Made by a program: the position numbers and the translations under genes. Of a stretch of DNA of 64,000 nt, positions 8,362 to 15,957 are shown piece by piece. Numbering within the stretch: the stretch's first letter is position 1; each line of letters opens with the position of its first letter. The DNA comes from Vibrio sp. UCD-FRSSP16_30 (GTDB lineage Bacteria > Pseudomonadota > Gammaproteobacteria > Enterobacterales > Vibrionaceae): NCBI RefSeq assembly GCF_001676025.1, contig NZ_LZFW01000084.1:62001-126000 (forward strand), read 5' to 3'. The notes beneath the pieces were generated by a model. That model worked only from the letters and a program-made list of their open reading frames with translations, searched no databases and had not been told where the DNA came from.

Positions 8362-8445
8362 TTAATTGACGGGACTGGTATAATTTAAATTATCTACAAG
8401 GCATACACAGACTTGAAAAGCACTCTTTACTAAATCAATACTCAT
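8362..8445 (-). pseudogene. remnant of an IS110-type transposase N-terminus
   Basis: A 27-codon fragment starting at ATG 8445 reads MSIDLVKSAFQVCVCLVDN. The I-D-L-x-K-x-x-F-Q-V-C-V pattern is the start of IS110-family (DEDD) transposases. It stops after 27 codons, and no further IS110 domain is found. I read it as a decayed insertion-sequence scar at the edge of the accessory island. A chance match cannot be excluded for so short a piece. Confidence 0.45.
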
Positions 8446-8544
8446 CACCCTAATATTCGCCAATTCAAGCCTCTTATGTCTACTGTCGGTGTCAAGTTTA
8501 GAATACGATGCGAAACCTGAGTGCTGAAACGCCCGTCAAATCAC

Positions 8545-9564
8545 TCAGGCGTTAAACTTTAATATTTGTCGAACCAAAACCCAAATAAGGTAAGTGGTTA
8601 CTATACTAAAATACCCATCAACAGCATAATGCCAGCCTAAGTGAATCGAGCCCACCAAAATCATACCCGCATTTGCCCAAGCTAAAATTGATAGTTTAGA
8701 GTTGATGTTTTGAGTCACTAAAGCTATCAACACCGCTATAGAAACATGCAAACTAGGAAAAGCAGATATCCCTGAACCTAATACCTTTCCCCCATCCAAA
8801 TAATTAGTGAGTAATAGGTCTTGGGTAGCTAGACTAGGCAACCCTAAAGGGATACCTTTCGACTCTAACCATTGGTTTTGCTCACTTAAATGCAACATTA
8901 GATTGGCATAAGGATTTGCTTCCTTCACTAACGGTTCAAAAAAGCATGGACCGACGGATGAGAAAGCTAAAGCAACAATACACCCATTAACAATCCAACA
9001 TAGGTTAAATGCTAAGAATGCTTGGTAGCGTAAAATGCTATGACTTTTACTTAATACAATTAGGCAAAAGAAACACCAAAAGATGAAGAACCAAAGGTTA
9101 TATACAATGTTTATAATCCAGGAACCTATCGCACCAGGAATAATCCTATGCGTTATTTCCCACGGACTAATACCGAAATGTATACTTTTGTCTAATAAGT
9201 AGAATGTATTATCCCAGGAGAATGGATGCATTGAAGGAATCTGCAATTTAAAAGAAGTATAGATTGCACTGGTCACCGAGAAAGTTACAACCATGATCGT
9301 AACTTTGACTAAATACCTTGAATCAAATATGTAGTATTTATAGTAGAAAAACATTTCTTTTAAAGGGCTAGGATGCCGTCTTCGTAAAAGTGAAAGAAAT
9401 AAGTAGCAAGCATGAAATGTGACTGTAGCAAAAATTGCATTAGCTAATGTTGATAGATAAAAATCATAATATATTCTATCAATGTCACCATAGGTCCATA
9501 TGATACCAAGAGTAATCAGCCATGAAAAAACAATTACAATTGTCATGACACAAACATTTCGCAT
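8545..9564 (-). CDS. Aur1-like PAP2 superfamily membrane protein
   Basis: A 339-residue polytopic membrane protein. The last third carries AFPSLHVS (His273) and HLGWHYAVDGY (His312, Asp316), the C2 and C3 motifs of PAP2 lipid phosphatases/phosphotransferases. The classic C1 motif (K-x6-RP) is not seen, as in the Aur1/inositolphosphotransferase-like branch. Such proteins transfer or remove phosphate-linked head groups on lipids or polyprenyl phosphates. It is transcribed away from the acyl-CoA synthetase gene and toward the tad operon. A role in the island's lipid-linked sugar chemistry is inferred only from context. Confidence 0.75.
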   Translation of the reverse strand: MRNVCVMTIVIVFSWLITLGIIWTYGDIDRIYYDFYLSTLANAIFATVTFHACYLFLSLLRRRHPSPLKEMFFYYKYYIFDSRYLVKVTIMVVTFSVTSAIYTSFKLQIPSMHPFSWDNTFYLLDKSIHFGISPWEITHRIIPGAIGSWIINIVYNLWFFIFWCFFCLIVLSKSHSILRYQAFLAFNLCWIVNGCIVALAFSSVGPCFFEPLVKEANPYANLMLHLSEQNQWLESKGIPLGLPSLATQDLLLTNYLDGGKVLGSGISAFPSLHVSIAVLIALVTQNINSKLSILAWANAGMILVGSIHLGWHYAVDGYFSIVTTYLIWVLVRQILKFNA

Positions 9565-9647
9565 CTAAGTCCCTTAAAAATATATTTTTTTACTAATTCA
9601 ATTTTTACTCTACAATTTTACACATCTACAATCAACTCCGAGCAAGG

Positions 9648-11354
9648 ATGCTAAAATTGAAGAATCCAGATCGCACGCAAGACATAAGCACCAACCCACC
9701 TTGCACACTACCACCACCTAATGAACTTATTCTCAAGTGGGCCTATGAACGCCCTGATGAGGTTTATCTTAAGCAGATCATCGATAGAGAATTTGTAAAA
9801 TATACTTATTCTGAAGTTGCTGATATGGCTCTTAAGTTTGTGGGCGCCTTACGTGAATTAGGGCTTAAGCCCCGTGACAAAGTGGCTTTTGTCTCTAAGA
9901 ATTGTGTTGAGTGGTTCATTACCGACCTTGCGTTGATGTTAGGCGACTTTATTAGTGTCCCTATTTTTCCTACCGCAGGGGCGGATACTATTGAGTATTG
10001 CCTTACCCACAGTGGGAGTAAGGTGCTGATTGCCGGCAAACTTGATGATGCACATGCAACCTCAGAGGTTATGAAACGTCTTCCAGAGCTTGTTACAATC
10101 TCTTTTCCTTATGACTCGGCTCCAGAATGTCAGTATAAATTTGCGCAGTTGATTCATGACGCCATTCCACATGAAGAGCGGCCACAGCACCATGATGATA
10201 AGCTGATGTCTCTCGTTTACACCTCTGGAACATCGGGTGTGCCAAAGGGGGCTATGTTGACTTATGGCTCCTTTAGTTGGTCCGTGAAGAATCTCGTTGA
10301 TCATATTGGTATTCAACCCGGCGACCGTATGTTTTCATACTTACCACTTGCTCACATTACTGAGCGAGTTTATATCTTTGGCTCATCCATTCAAGCCGGT
10401 CTTGAAACGGCATTTCCAGAGTCGCTAGATACCTTTATCAACGATGTAAAAATGCACCGTCCTACATTGTTTATTTCCGTGCCTCGTTTATGGAGCCTGT
10501 TTCAACAACGAATTCAAGATAAGCTTCCGCCGAAAAAGCTCAACCTGTTACTTAAGATCCCCATTCTTAACTCAATCATTAAGAAAAAGATTATTGAAGG
10601 ACTGGGGTTGGATCAAGGCCGAGTTCTTGGTTGCGGTTCTGCCCCTATTAGCCCCGCAGTGTTGGAGTGGTATCACAAAGTCGGCATTAACATCACTGAA
10701 GCGTGGGGAATGACAGAAACCTTTGCTTATAGCACACTTAACTACCCGTTTAATGCGTCCAAAATAGGCTCAGTGGGGCAAGCAGGCCCCGGAGTAGAGC
10801 TCAAAATTGCTGACGATGAAGAGGTTTTAGTTCGCAGTAAAGGCATATTTTCTGGTTACTACAAGGATGATGAAGCAACCATCCAGACGTTTGATGCCGA
10901 TGGTTGGCTGCATACAGGTGATATTGGCTCCATTGACTCACAGGGCTATTTAACCATTCAAGGACGTAAGAAAGACACGTTTAAAACAGCTAAAGGGAAG
11001 TTTGTTGCACCTGTACCAATTGAAAACGCTATTCTTGAAAAATTGCGTGTAGAAATGCTATGTCTTGTTGGTTTAGGTATGCCAGCACCTATTTTACTTG
11101 TCGTTCCGCATGAATTTCCTAACTTTGATAAAGAACGTTACGAGAAATCAGTAACTCACGTATTAGAGGAAATAAACGCTAGCTTAGAGAATCATGAAAA
11201 AATCAAAGGAGCATTGATAATAAAAGAGCCGTGGAGTATAGAAAATACCATCTTAACTCCAACGCTTAAAATAAAGCGTCATGTGCTTGATAAAAAATAT
11301 CATGATGTAGGTGCAAACTGGAATACTAATCAGGTGGTTGCCTGGGAAGAATGA
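9648..11354 (+). CDS. AMP-binding long-chain acyl-CoA synthetase
   Basis: A 568-residue member of the ANL superfamily that activates a carboxylate, probably a long-chain fatty acid, to acyl-AMP and acyl-CoA. The P-loop-like motif YTSGTSGVPKG is at residues 191-201. Further motifs are YLPLAHITERVY, the A5 motif GMTET, GWLHTGDIG and GRKKDTFKTAKGK with the C-terminal lysine region. It is shorter than FadD-like household enzymes and lies among membrane-glycan genes. Its last 25 bp overlap the end of the convergent O-antigen-ligase-like gene. The start ATG has AAGG immediately before it; TTG 9657 is an alternative start. Confidence 0.85.
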   Translation: MLKLKNPDRTQDISTNPPCTLPPPNELILKWAYERPDEVYLKQIIDREFVKYTYSEVADMALKFVGALRELGLKPRDKVAFVSKNCVEWFITDLALMLGDFISVPIFPTAGADTIEYCLTHSGSKVLIAGKLDDAHATSEVMKRLPELVTISFPYDSAPECQYKFAQLIHDAIPHEERPQHHDDKLMSLVYTSGTSGVPKGAMLTYGSFSWSVKNLVDHIGIQPGDRMFSYLPLAHITERVYIFGSSIQAGLETAFPESLDTFINDVKMHRPTLFISVPRLWSLFQQRIQDKLPPKKLNLLLKIPILNSIIKKKIIEGLGLDQGRVLGCGSAPISPAVLEWYHKVGINITEAWGMTETFAYSTLNYPFNASKIGSVGQAGPGVELKIADDEEVLVRSKGIFSGYYKDDEATIQTFDADGWLHTGDIGSIDSQGYLTIQGRKKDTFKTAKGKFVAPVPIENAILEKLRVEMLCLVGLGMPAPILLVVPHEFPNFDKERYEKSVTHVLEEINASLENHEKIKGALIIKEPWSIENTILTPTLKIKRHVLDKKYHDVGANWNTNQVVAWEE

Positions 11355-12601
11355 CCGAGTGTATTTACCGCCTTGAGTGCTGATAAACTCAAAATAATTA
11401 ACATGAGGGTAGAGGCCCAATAAAACGTGCCATCTAACATCCCTTGTACGACAAACCCTCCAAAGATCCCTATGCAAAGAACCGTATTTTTCCGTTGTTT
11501 TTTGGGGATTTTGAAAATATTAAATAAAGGAGAAACTGTAGATATAGTAAAAAACAAGCTTATAAATAATGTTCCTATCAAACCAACCTCTACTAATAAT
11601 TGTATGAACACATTATGAGGTTGGAAATATCCTAATCCTCCTAAAAACTTATATGCATCGGGACCATGGCCTAGCCAAATAGCATCAGGGACATGACTCA
11701 AAGCATCTGACCAAACTTCTAGACGATTACTCGATAGTTGATTTAATGATTGTTTCCCACTGATTGCGAGCATTCGATTTAGTCCATTCCACTCCAAAAC
11801 ATTGAGAGGAATCGACATAACAATTGCTGCAGATAGAATGAATATTAGCACACCTAGGCTTCTTAGGGATGTATCCTCTTTCTGAATTAAAATACTAAAA
11901 TAAAATACCGTAACAACAATCAGTGTCAAATACCCACTTCGTCCGCCTAACCAAATCAAGAAAGCAAAATTTATCATCAATAACAAACTTGGCAGAGCTA
12001 ACTTCATTTGATGTCGCTGGTAGTTAGTTAATATTTTAAAGATCAAATATAAACATGAAAAAGACACTAGAAATCCAGTTAAACGACGATTAAACGCAAA
12101 TGGAAGAGATAGGGATTTATTGTTAATGACGCTCGCAGCATCAAAATTATACTCAAAAATGCACGCGACAGCTATGAGTGTAGTTGCTGTAACAACACTC
12201 ATAAATACCGCATCAAAGCGCCCAACAGAAACAAAATTCTTAAAACAAGCGATACCAAACATTATATGTATAAGGATAAAAATAAATCTTGTAAAAGAAG
12301 AGAAAACACTTAATTCATTTTGAGTCGAAGAGAATATAAGATTTATACCTAGACTAAGTGTCAACGAGACCACAAATAAAGCCAAAAATAAGGTTTGATA
12401 CCCCAAGTTAGATAGCTTGATTGTCAACTTTGTACTTTCTTTCCATTGAACAGTCAGAATAAATAAATACTGCAGAAAAGCCACATAAAAACTTGATAGC
12501 AAGCGATCACTGTTCAAAAACATGCTCACAAACACAACAAAACACAGTAGCATATTTATGCTATTGCTTCTTGAAAGATTAATATTAGCTAACTTTTTCA
12601 T
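11330..12601 (-). CDS. O-antigen ligase/polymerase-like membrane protein (Wzy_C family)
   Basis: A 423-residue protein with about ten to twelve hydrophobic helices. The Wzy_C-type periplasmic segment includes WSDALSHVPDAIWLGHGPD and the PHNVFIQLLVEVGLIG stretch containing the conserved His of WaaL/PglL ligases. The family moves polyprenyl-linked glycans onto lipid A core, protein or a growing polymer. The length is closer to WaaL/Wzy than to the longer PglL pilin glycosyltransferases. ATG 12601 has GGAA upstream. It shares the island with the D-arabinofuranose donor genes, so it could act on an arabinose-containing glycan. Confidence 0.8.
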   Translation of the reverse strand: MKKLANINLSRSNSINMLLCFVVFVSMFLNSDRLLSSFYVAFLQYLFILTVQWKESTKLTIKLSNLGYQTLFLALFVVSLTLSLGINLIFSSTQNELSVFSSFTRFIFILIHIMFGIACFKNFVSVGRFDAVFMSVVTATTLIAVACIFEYNFDAASVINNKSLSLPFAFNRRLTGFLVSFSCLYLIFKILTNYQRHQMKLALPSLLLMINFAFLIWLGGRSGYLTLIVVTVFYFSILIQKEDTSLRSLGVLIFILSAAIVMSIPLNVLEWNGLNRMLAISGKQSLNQLSSNRLEVWSDALSHVPDAIWLGHGPDAYKFLGGLGYFQPHNVFIQLLVEVGLIGTLFISLFFTISTVSPLFNIFKIPKKQRKNTVLCIGIFGGFVVQGMLDGTFYWASTLMLIILSLSALKAVNTLGHSSQATT

Positions 12602-12807
12602 CGTGAGTTCCTTTTACTTACAATAGGCTTTTTTGACCAAATCAGGCTTGAACAAAATTTAGCCTAGTTACCCCTTGATTATGAAAGCAACTTTCTTTGA
12701 TGCGTACCTAGTCTTATGATCTTGTTAATTATCTTTACGTTCGTAAAGTATTTTCTGACCAACCCGAACCTTACTGTGCGATTAAAACGTTCAATATATA
12801 GTACTTA

Positions 12808-13890
12808 TTATTCTAAATTAGGCATAATATACATGGCAATTTGGCTTATTTCACTTGATGATGGGTACAATGGCAGAGCCCAAAATGTCATATAGATGAA
12901 AATTAACACTATATGATACTTGCTCATATTTATGGGTTGTGTTTTTTCATTTATTGAAAATGAAATGAAAAATAGTCCAGTAATATAAATATTAATCCAC
13001 CGCCCCCAATCTATAGCAACAAATGATAGTGCAAACAATAATAATACTGGCAAAAGTAATAGGGCATATTCAACCTTATTTAAGTTATAGAACTTATGCC
13101 TAATAAAGTAAAACCCTACGAGTGATAATGGGATGTATATAATAAATGGTATTGCTCCAAGCAAATCAACTGAAGCATTAAAATAATAAGAAGATGACTT
13201 TGACAACGATAAAAGCGCACCTCCAGGACTCAATATTACTTCATGCTCTAACAGTCTACTCATCATTAATTGATAACTTGCTTCTCTATATATCAAGCAA
13301 AGTAAGAACGCAATCACACTTGGAGTTGACATTATAACAAGACTGTGAATTTTAGGTCTATCCTGTCTAGTCCACATGAATAATATGAATGGTAATGTTG
13401 TAAATAATACCTCATGACAAAGTATAGCTAAAGGGAAAAGGCAGGTTAAAATTATCTTGTAGTTGATTCTAGTCCCATTAATATATCGCCAGACTAAGAA
13501 TGACAACATAGAAAAGAAAATCAACTCCTTCCTTCCTGATGCACGGGGGACGTCTGTAATAAATAAAAATAACGCTGGACTAGCTAGTAGATAATAGTAT
13601 GATGAAATATAACTTGATTTAATTAATATCCTAGCGGTAGTATAGGATAACACAGCATAAAAAAATAATTTAACAATAAAAAGTAAATTTATTGGATTGA
13701 TTACATTATCAAATAAAAGAAAAAATTCACCTGATAACCCCCTACGAACAAAACCATCAGCATAATTTATTAACCAGTCACCAAATACCCAATGATCTGC
13801 ATTCTCTAAATAATAATACTGAATATAAGAGTTAATTATAAAGTAGCATAAAAAACAAAAACAGATAATTGAATTTTTAGATTTCATCAT
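12808..13890 (-). CDS. polytopic membrane protein of unknown function, GT-C or polymerase-like
   Basis: I do not recognise the family with certainty. The 360-residue product has about nine to ten hydrophobic helices. A first extracytoplasmic loop contains FGDWLINYADGFVRRGLSGEF, with Asp residues directly after the first helix, a layout shared by GT-C glycosyltransferases and some glycan polymerases. The gene is very AT-rich compared with the flanking housekeeping genes and rich in Ile, Tyr and Phe codons, a sign of transfer. It lies downstream of the UbiA and PAP2 genes on the same strand. It is the best candidate in the window for an arabinosyltransferase, but this is inference. Confidence 0.55.
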   Translation of the reverse strand: MMKSKNSIICFCFLCYFIINSYIQYYYLENADHWVFGDWLINYADGFVRRGLSGEFFLLFDNVINPINLLFIVKLFFYAVLSYTTARILIKSSYISSYYYLLASPALFLFITDVPRASGRKELIFFSMLSFLVWRYINGTRINYKIILTCLFPLAILCHEVLFTTLPFILFMWTRQDRPKIHSLVIMSTPSVIAFLLCLIYREASYQLMMSRLLEHEVILSPGGALLSLSKSSSYYFNASVDLLGAIPFIIYIPLSLVGFYFIRHKFYNLNKVEYALLLLPVLLLFALSFVAIDWGRWINIYITGLFFISFSINEKTQPINMSKYHIVLIFIYMTFWALPLYPSSSEISQIAMYIMPNLE

Positions 13891-13994
13891 AAATTAAATT
13901 TGCACTCCTAGTGCAACGGTATGTCGTCATTATCATAACCTACCTATAAAATAATATTGATAGTTTTTCTAGTTATTTTATATAAATCACAGAA

Positions 13995-14171
13995 TCATAT
14001 AACACTCATAACACAGAGGCACGCTATCACCAATTCTATTGAGAGCGACTGTAAAGAGTCTATCGCAACACCAAAACCTGATGAATGCTTCCCCGCAATA
14101 TATATAACAAAGCCTAGAGCAAACCATACATACAGGCGCTTCAATTGCTGAATATAAACGTTGCTGCTCAT
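13995..14171 (-). CDS. small membrane protein, hypothetical
   Basis: A 58-residue ORF starts at ATG 14171, 13 bp after the stop of the divergent PAP2 gene. It begins MSSNVYIQQLKRLYVWFALG and has two hydrophobic segments separated by KHSSGFGVAIDS, so it could span the membrane twice. The ribosome-binding site is weak. I do not recognise it. Its position in the same direction as the UbiA and PAP2 genes suggests a small accessory subunit, but it may also be a chance ORF. Confidence 0.4.
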   Translation of the reverse strand: MSSNVYIQQLKRLYVWFALGFVIYIAGKHSSGFGVAIDSLQSLSIELVIACLCVMSVI

Positions 14172-14184
14172 AATCTAAATGGAA

Positions 14185-14610
14185 TCACCCTAAGCAGAAA
14201 GTGAATGCATAATGCACAAACCAAGCTGAAGCGATACCCGTGATAATACCTGCTAAAATTTCAATATGAGTATGTCCCATTCTTTCTCTTAAAGGTTTTT
14301 TCACTTTATCTTTATTCAGCACATTAATGGCTTTGGCGTGTTTACCTACTTGCTGCCTTAAACTACTTGCATCAAGTATAACAATAAATGCAAGTGCTAA
14401 AGCAATAACTAAAGCTGGCTCTTGAAGTCCTTCATTGAAAGCGATAATCGCTGCAGCACTACTCACGATACTACTATGGTTGCTTGGCATGCCACCGTAG
14501 CCAATCAAATCAAAGGCTAGGCGTTTTGCTCGAAGGGAGTTAATAGCAAACTTCGCACAGCCTGCTACTAACCAAGCAAAAAAAGGCGTAATAAGGTAGC
14601 TAAAATCCAT
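14185..14610 (-). CDS. divergent PAP2 family (DUF212) membrane protein, candidate phosphoribosyl-lipid phosphatase
   Basis: A 141-residue protein with about four transmembrane helices, the usual length for the divergent PAP2 (DUF212) family. Visible motifs are YGGMPSNHSSIVSS, ILDASSLRQQVGKHA and ERMGHTHIEILAG, with conserved His and Asp residues. It follows the UbiA-type phosphoribosyltransferase gene by 13 bp. In mycobacteria the product of that transferase is dephosphorylated by the PAP2-type protein Rv3807c. This gene is placed to do the same step, though it belongs to a different PAP2 branch. Function is inferred from context. Confidence 0.75.
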   Translation of the reverse strand: MDFSYLITPFFAWLVAGCAKFAINSLRAKRLAFDLIGYGGMPSNHSSIVSSAAAIIAFNEGLQEPALVIALALAFIVILDASSLRQQVGKHAKAINVLNKDKVKKPLRERMGHTHIEILAGIITGIASAWFVHYAFTFCLG

Positions 14611-14623
14611 AACGTTCTCTTTT

Positions 14624-15469
14624 TTATGCCGCTAATAAATAGAGACAAGCAATAATCCAACTTAAGATAGTCAGTTGTAACCAACGGTCGGCAAACAAGG
14701 CATCCGTTGGTGATTCCCCTGAGCCTTTTGACTCTACTATAAACCAGTAGCGGTATAAGCCAAATAAAACGAACGGAATGGTATATACCATATCTGGCTT
14801 ATCTGAAATAACAAATAAGCTATAGAACAAGATGGCACAAGTTGCTGACATTTCAGCATATTTATCAAAAAGTTCCACCGTACAATACTGCAATACACTT
14901 CGAGTCTTTTTACCACTTTGCATCATCTCTTGTCGTCTTTTAATCGATGCTAAAAAAAGGGCTAGAGAAAGCGTAGTGATAAACATCCAAGAAGAAAGTG
15001 GTACATCTAAAGAAACTGCACCAGTATACACTCGCAAAACAAAACCTATCGCTATCGTAAAAATATCTAATACAGGTTGATGTTTAAAGTAAAAAGTATA
15101 CGCCATATTCAGGATTAAATACGTTGCAACTACCGCCACTACTTGAGGATAAACCAAAGCAGATAGTGCTATGATACTATACAATACAATCATCAAAATT
15201 CGAGCTTGTGGTTTACTTACCTCGCCTGATGCTAGAGGTCTAGTTTTAGATTTAACAGGGTGTTTTCTATCATTTTCAATGTCGTTATAGTCATTCAAAA
15301 CATAAGTTACTGATGAAGCTAAACAAAAAATAATAAAGGCAGATAGGGTATGCTGAACTGACGGCATATCAGCGAATAACCCTGAAAAAAGCAAAGGCGC
15401 AAAAACAAATACGTTTTTTATCCATTGCTTTGGTCGCATAAGACGTACTACTGGAGGTAAGCTGAACAT
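14624..15469 (-). CDS. UbiA-family polyprenyl-phosphate phosphoribosyltransferase (DPPR synthase-like)
   Basis: A 281-residue, roughly nine-helix UbiA-family protein. LMRPKQWIKNVFVFAPLLFSG near the start and the metal-binding NDYNDIEND (residues 59-67) followed by RKHPVKSKTRPLASG match Mycobacterium Rv3806c and its relatives, as I remember them. Those join PRPP to decaprenyl phosphate at the membrane, the first committed step to the D-arabinofuranose donor. ATG 15469 has AAGAAG upstream. A longer reading from 15550 adds one helix but overlaps the divergent gtrA gene. It pairs with the PAP2 gene downstream. Confidence 0.85.
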   Translation of the reverse strand: MFSLPPVVRLMRPKQWIKNVFVFAPLLFSGLFADMPSVQHTLSAFIIFCLASSVTYVLNDYNDIENDRKHPVKSKTRPLASGEVSKPQARILMIVLYSIIALSALVYPQVVAVVATYLILNMAYTFYFKHQPVLDIFTIAIGFVLRVYTGAVSLDVPLSSWMFITTLSLALFLASIKRRQEMMQSGKKTRSVLQYCTVELFDKYAEMSATCAILFYSLFVISDKPDMVYTIPFVLFGLYRYWFIVESKGSGESPTDALFADRWLQLTILSWIIACLYLLAA

Positions 15470-15539
15470 TTTAATTCTTCTTAATATAATCCAAGCAAGA
15501 TATAGGCAAGATATAAACAAGATGATATTCTGATACTTT

Positions 15540-15956
15540 ATGAAAATCAATGTATATATAATGACTAAAAGTATGCTTTATGTCGCATTTGCTATCGTTG
15601 CGACCATAGTTAATCTTTTCACACAAGAAATAACATCAAACCTTTTTCAGTGTGAATATGAAATCATCATCAGCATGTTCACAGGAACGCTGACTGGTTT
15701 GGTTGTTAAGTATCTATTAGATAAGAAGTTTATTTTTAAATTTGAAACTAAAAGCCAGAAACAAGATATCACTACTTTTTTTTTCTACAGCTTAATGGGT
15801 GTGGCCACTACTGTCCTTTTTTGGGTTACGGAATATACCTTCGATTTTTGGTTTGAAACTAAAACGATGCGCTATGTAGGCGCGGTGATAGGACTGAGTA
15901 TCGGCTACATCACTAAGTACTACTTAGATAAAAAATACGTATTTATAGAGCGTTAG
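15540..15956 (+). CDS. GtrA-like membrane protein
   Basis: A 138-residue protein with four hydrophobic helices and the paired basic motifs KYLLDKKFIF and KYYLDKKYVF, one after each helix pair, typical of the GtrA family. GtrA proteins help flip or present polyprenyl-linked sugars. In Mycobacterium the GtrA protein Rv3789 is encoded directly before dprE1, as here, and has been linked to the arabinose donor or to arabinosyltransferase recruitment. Start codons at 15540, 15561 and 15573 are all possible and none has a clear ribosome-binding site. The stop lies 1 nt before the DprE1 start. Confidence 0.8.
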   Translation: MKINVYIMTKSMLYVAFAIVATIVNLFTQEITSNLFQCEYEIIISMFTGTLTGLVVKYLLDKKFIFKFETKSQKQDITTFFFYSLMGVATTVLFWVTEYTFDFWFETKTMRYVGAVIGLSIGYITKYYLDKKYVFIER

Positions 15957-15957
15957 A

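Noticed and set aside
12602..12807. A possible JUMPstart/ops element before the glycan genes
   Set aside because: The ops core GGCGGTAG is absent; only AT-rich sequence without a gene is seen.
13957..14151. A 64-codon plus-strand ORF with no recognised motif
   Set aside because: It overlaps the better minus-strand membrane ORF (13995-14171) and has no ribosome-binding site.
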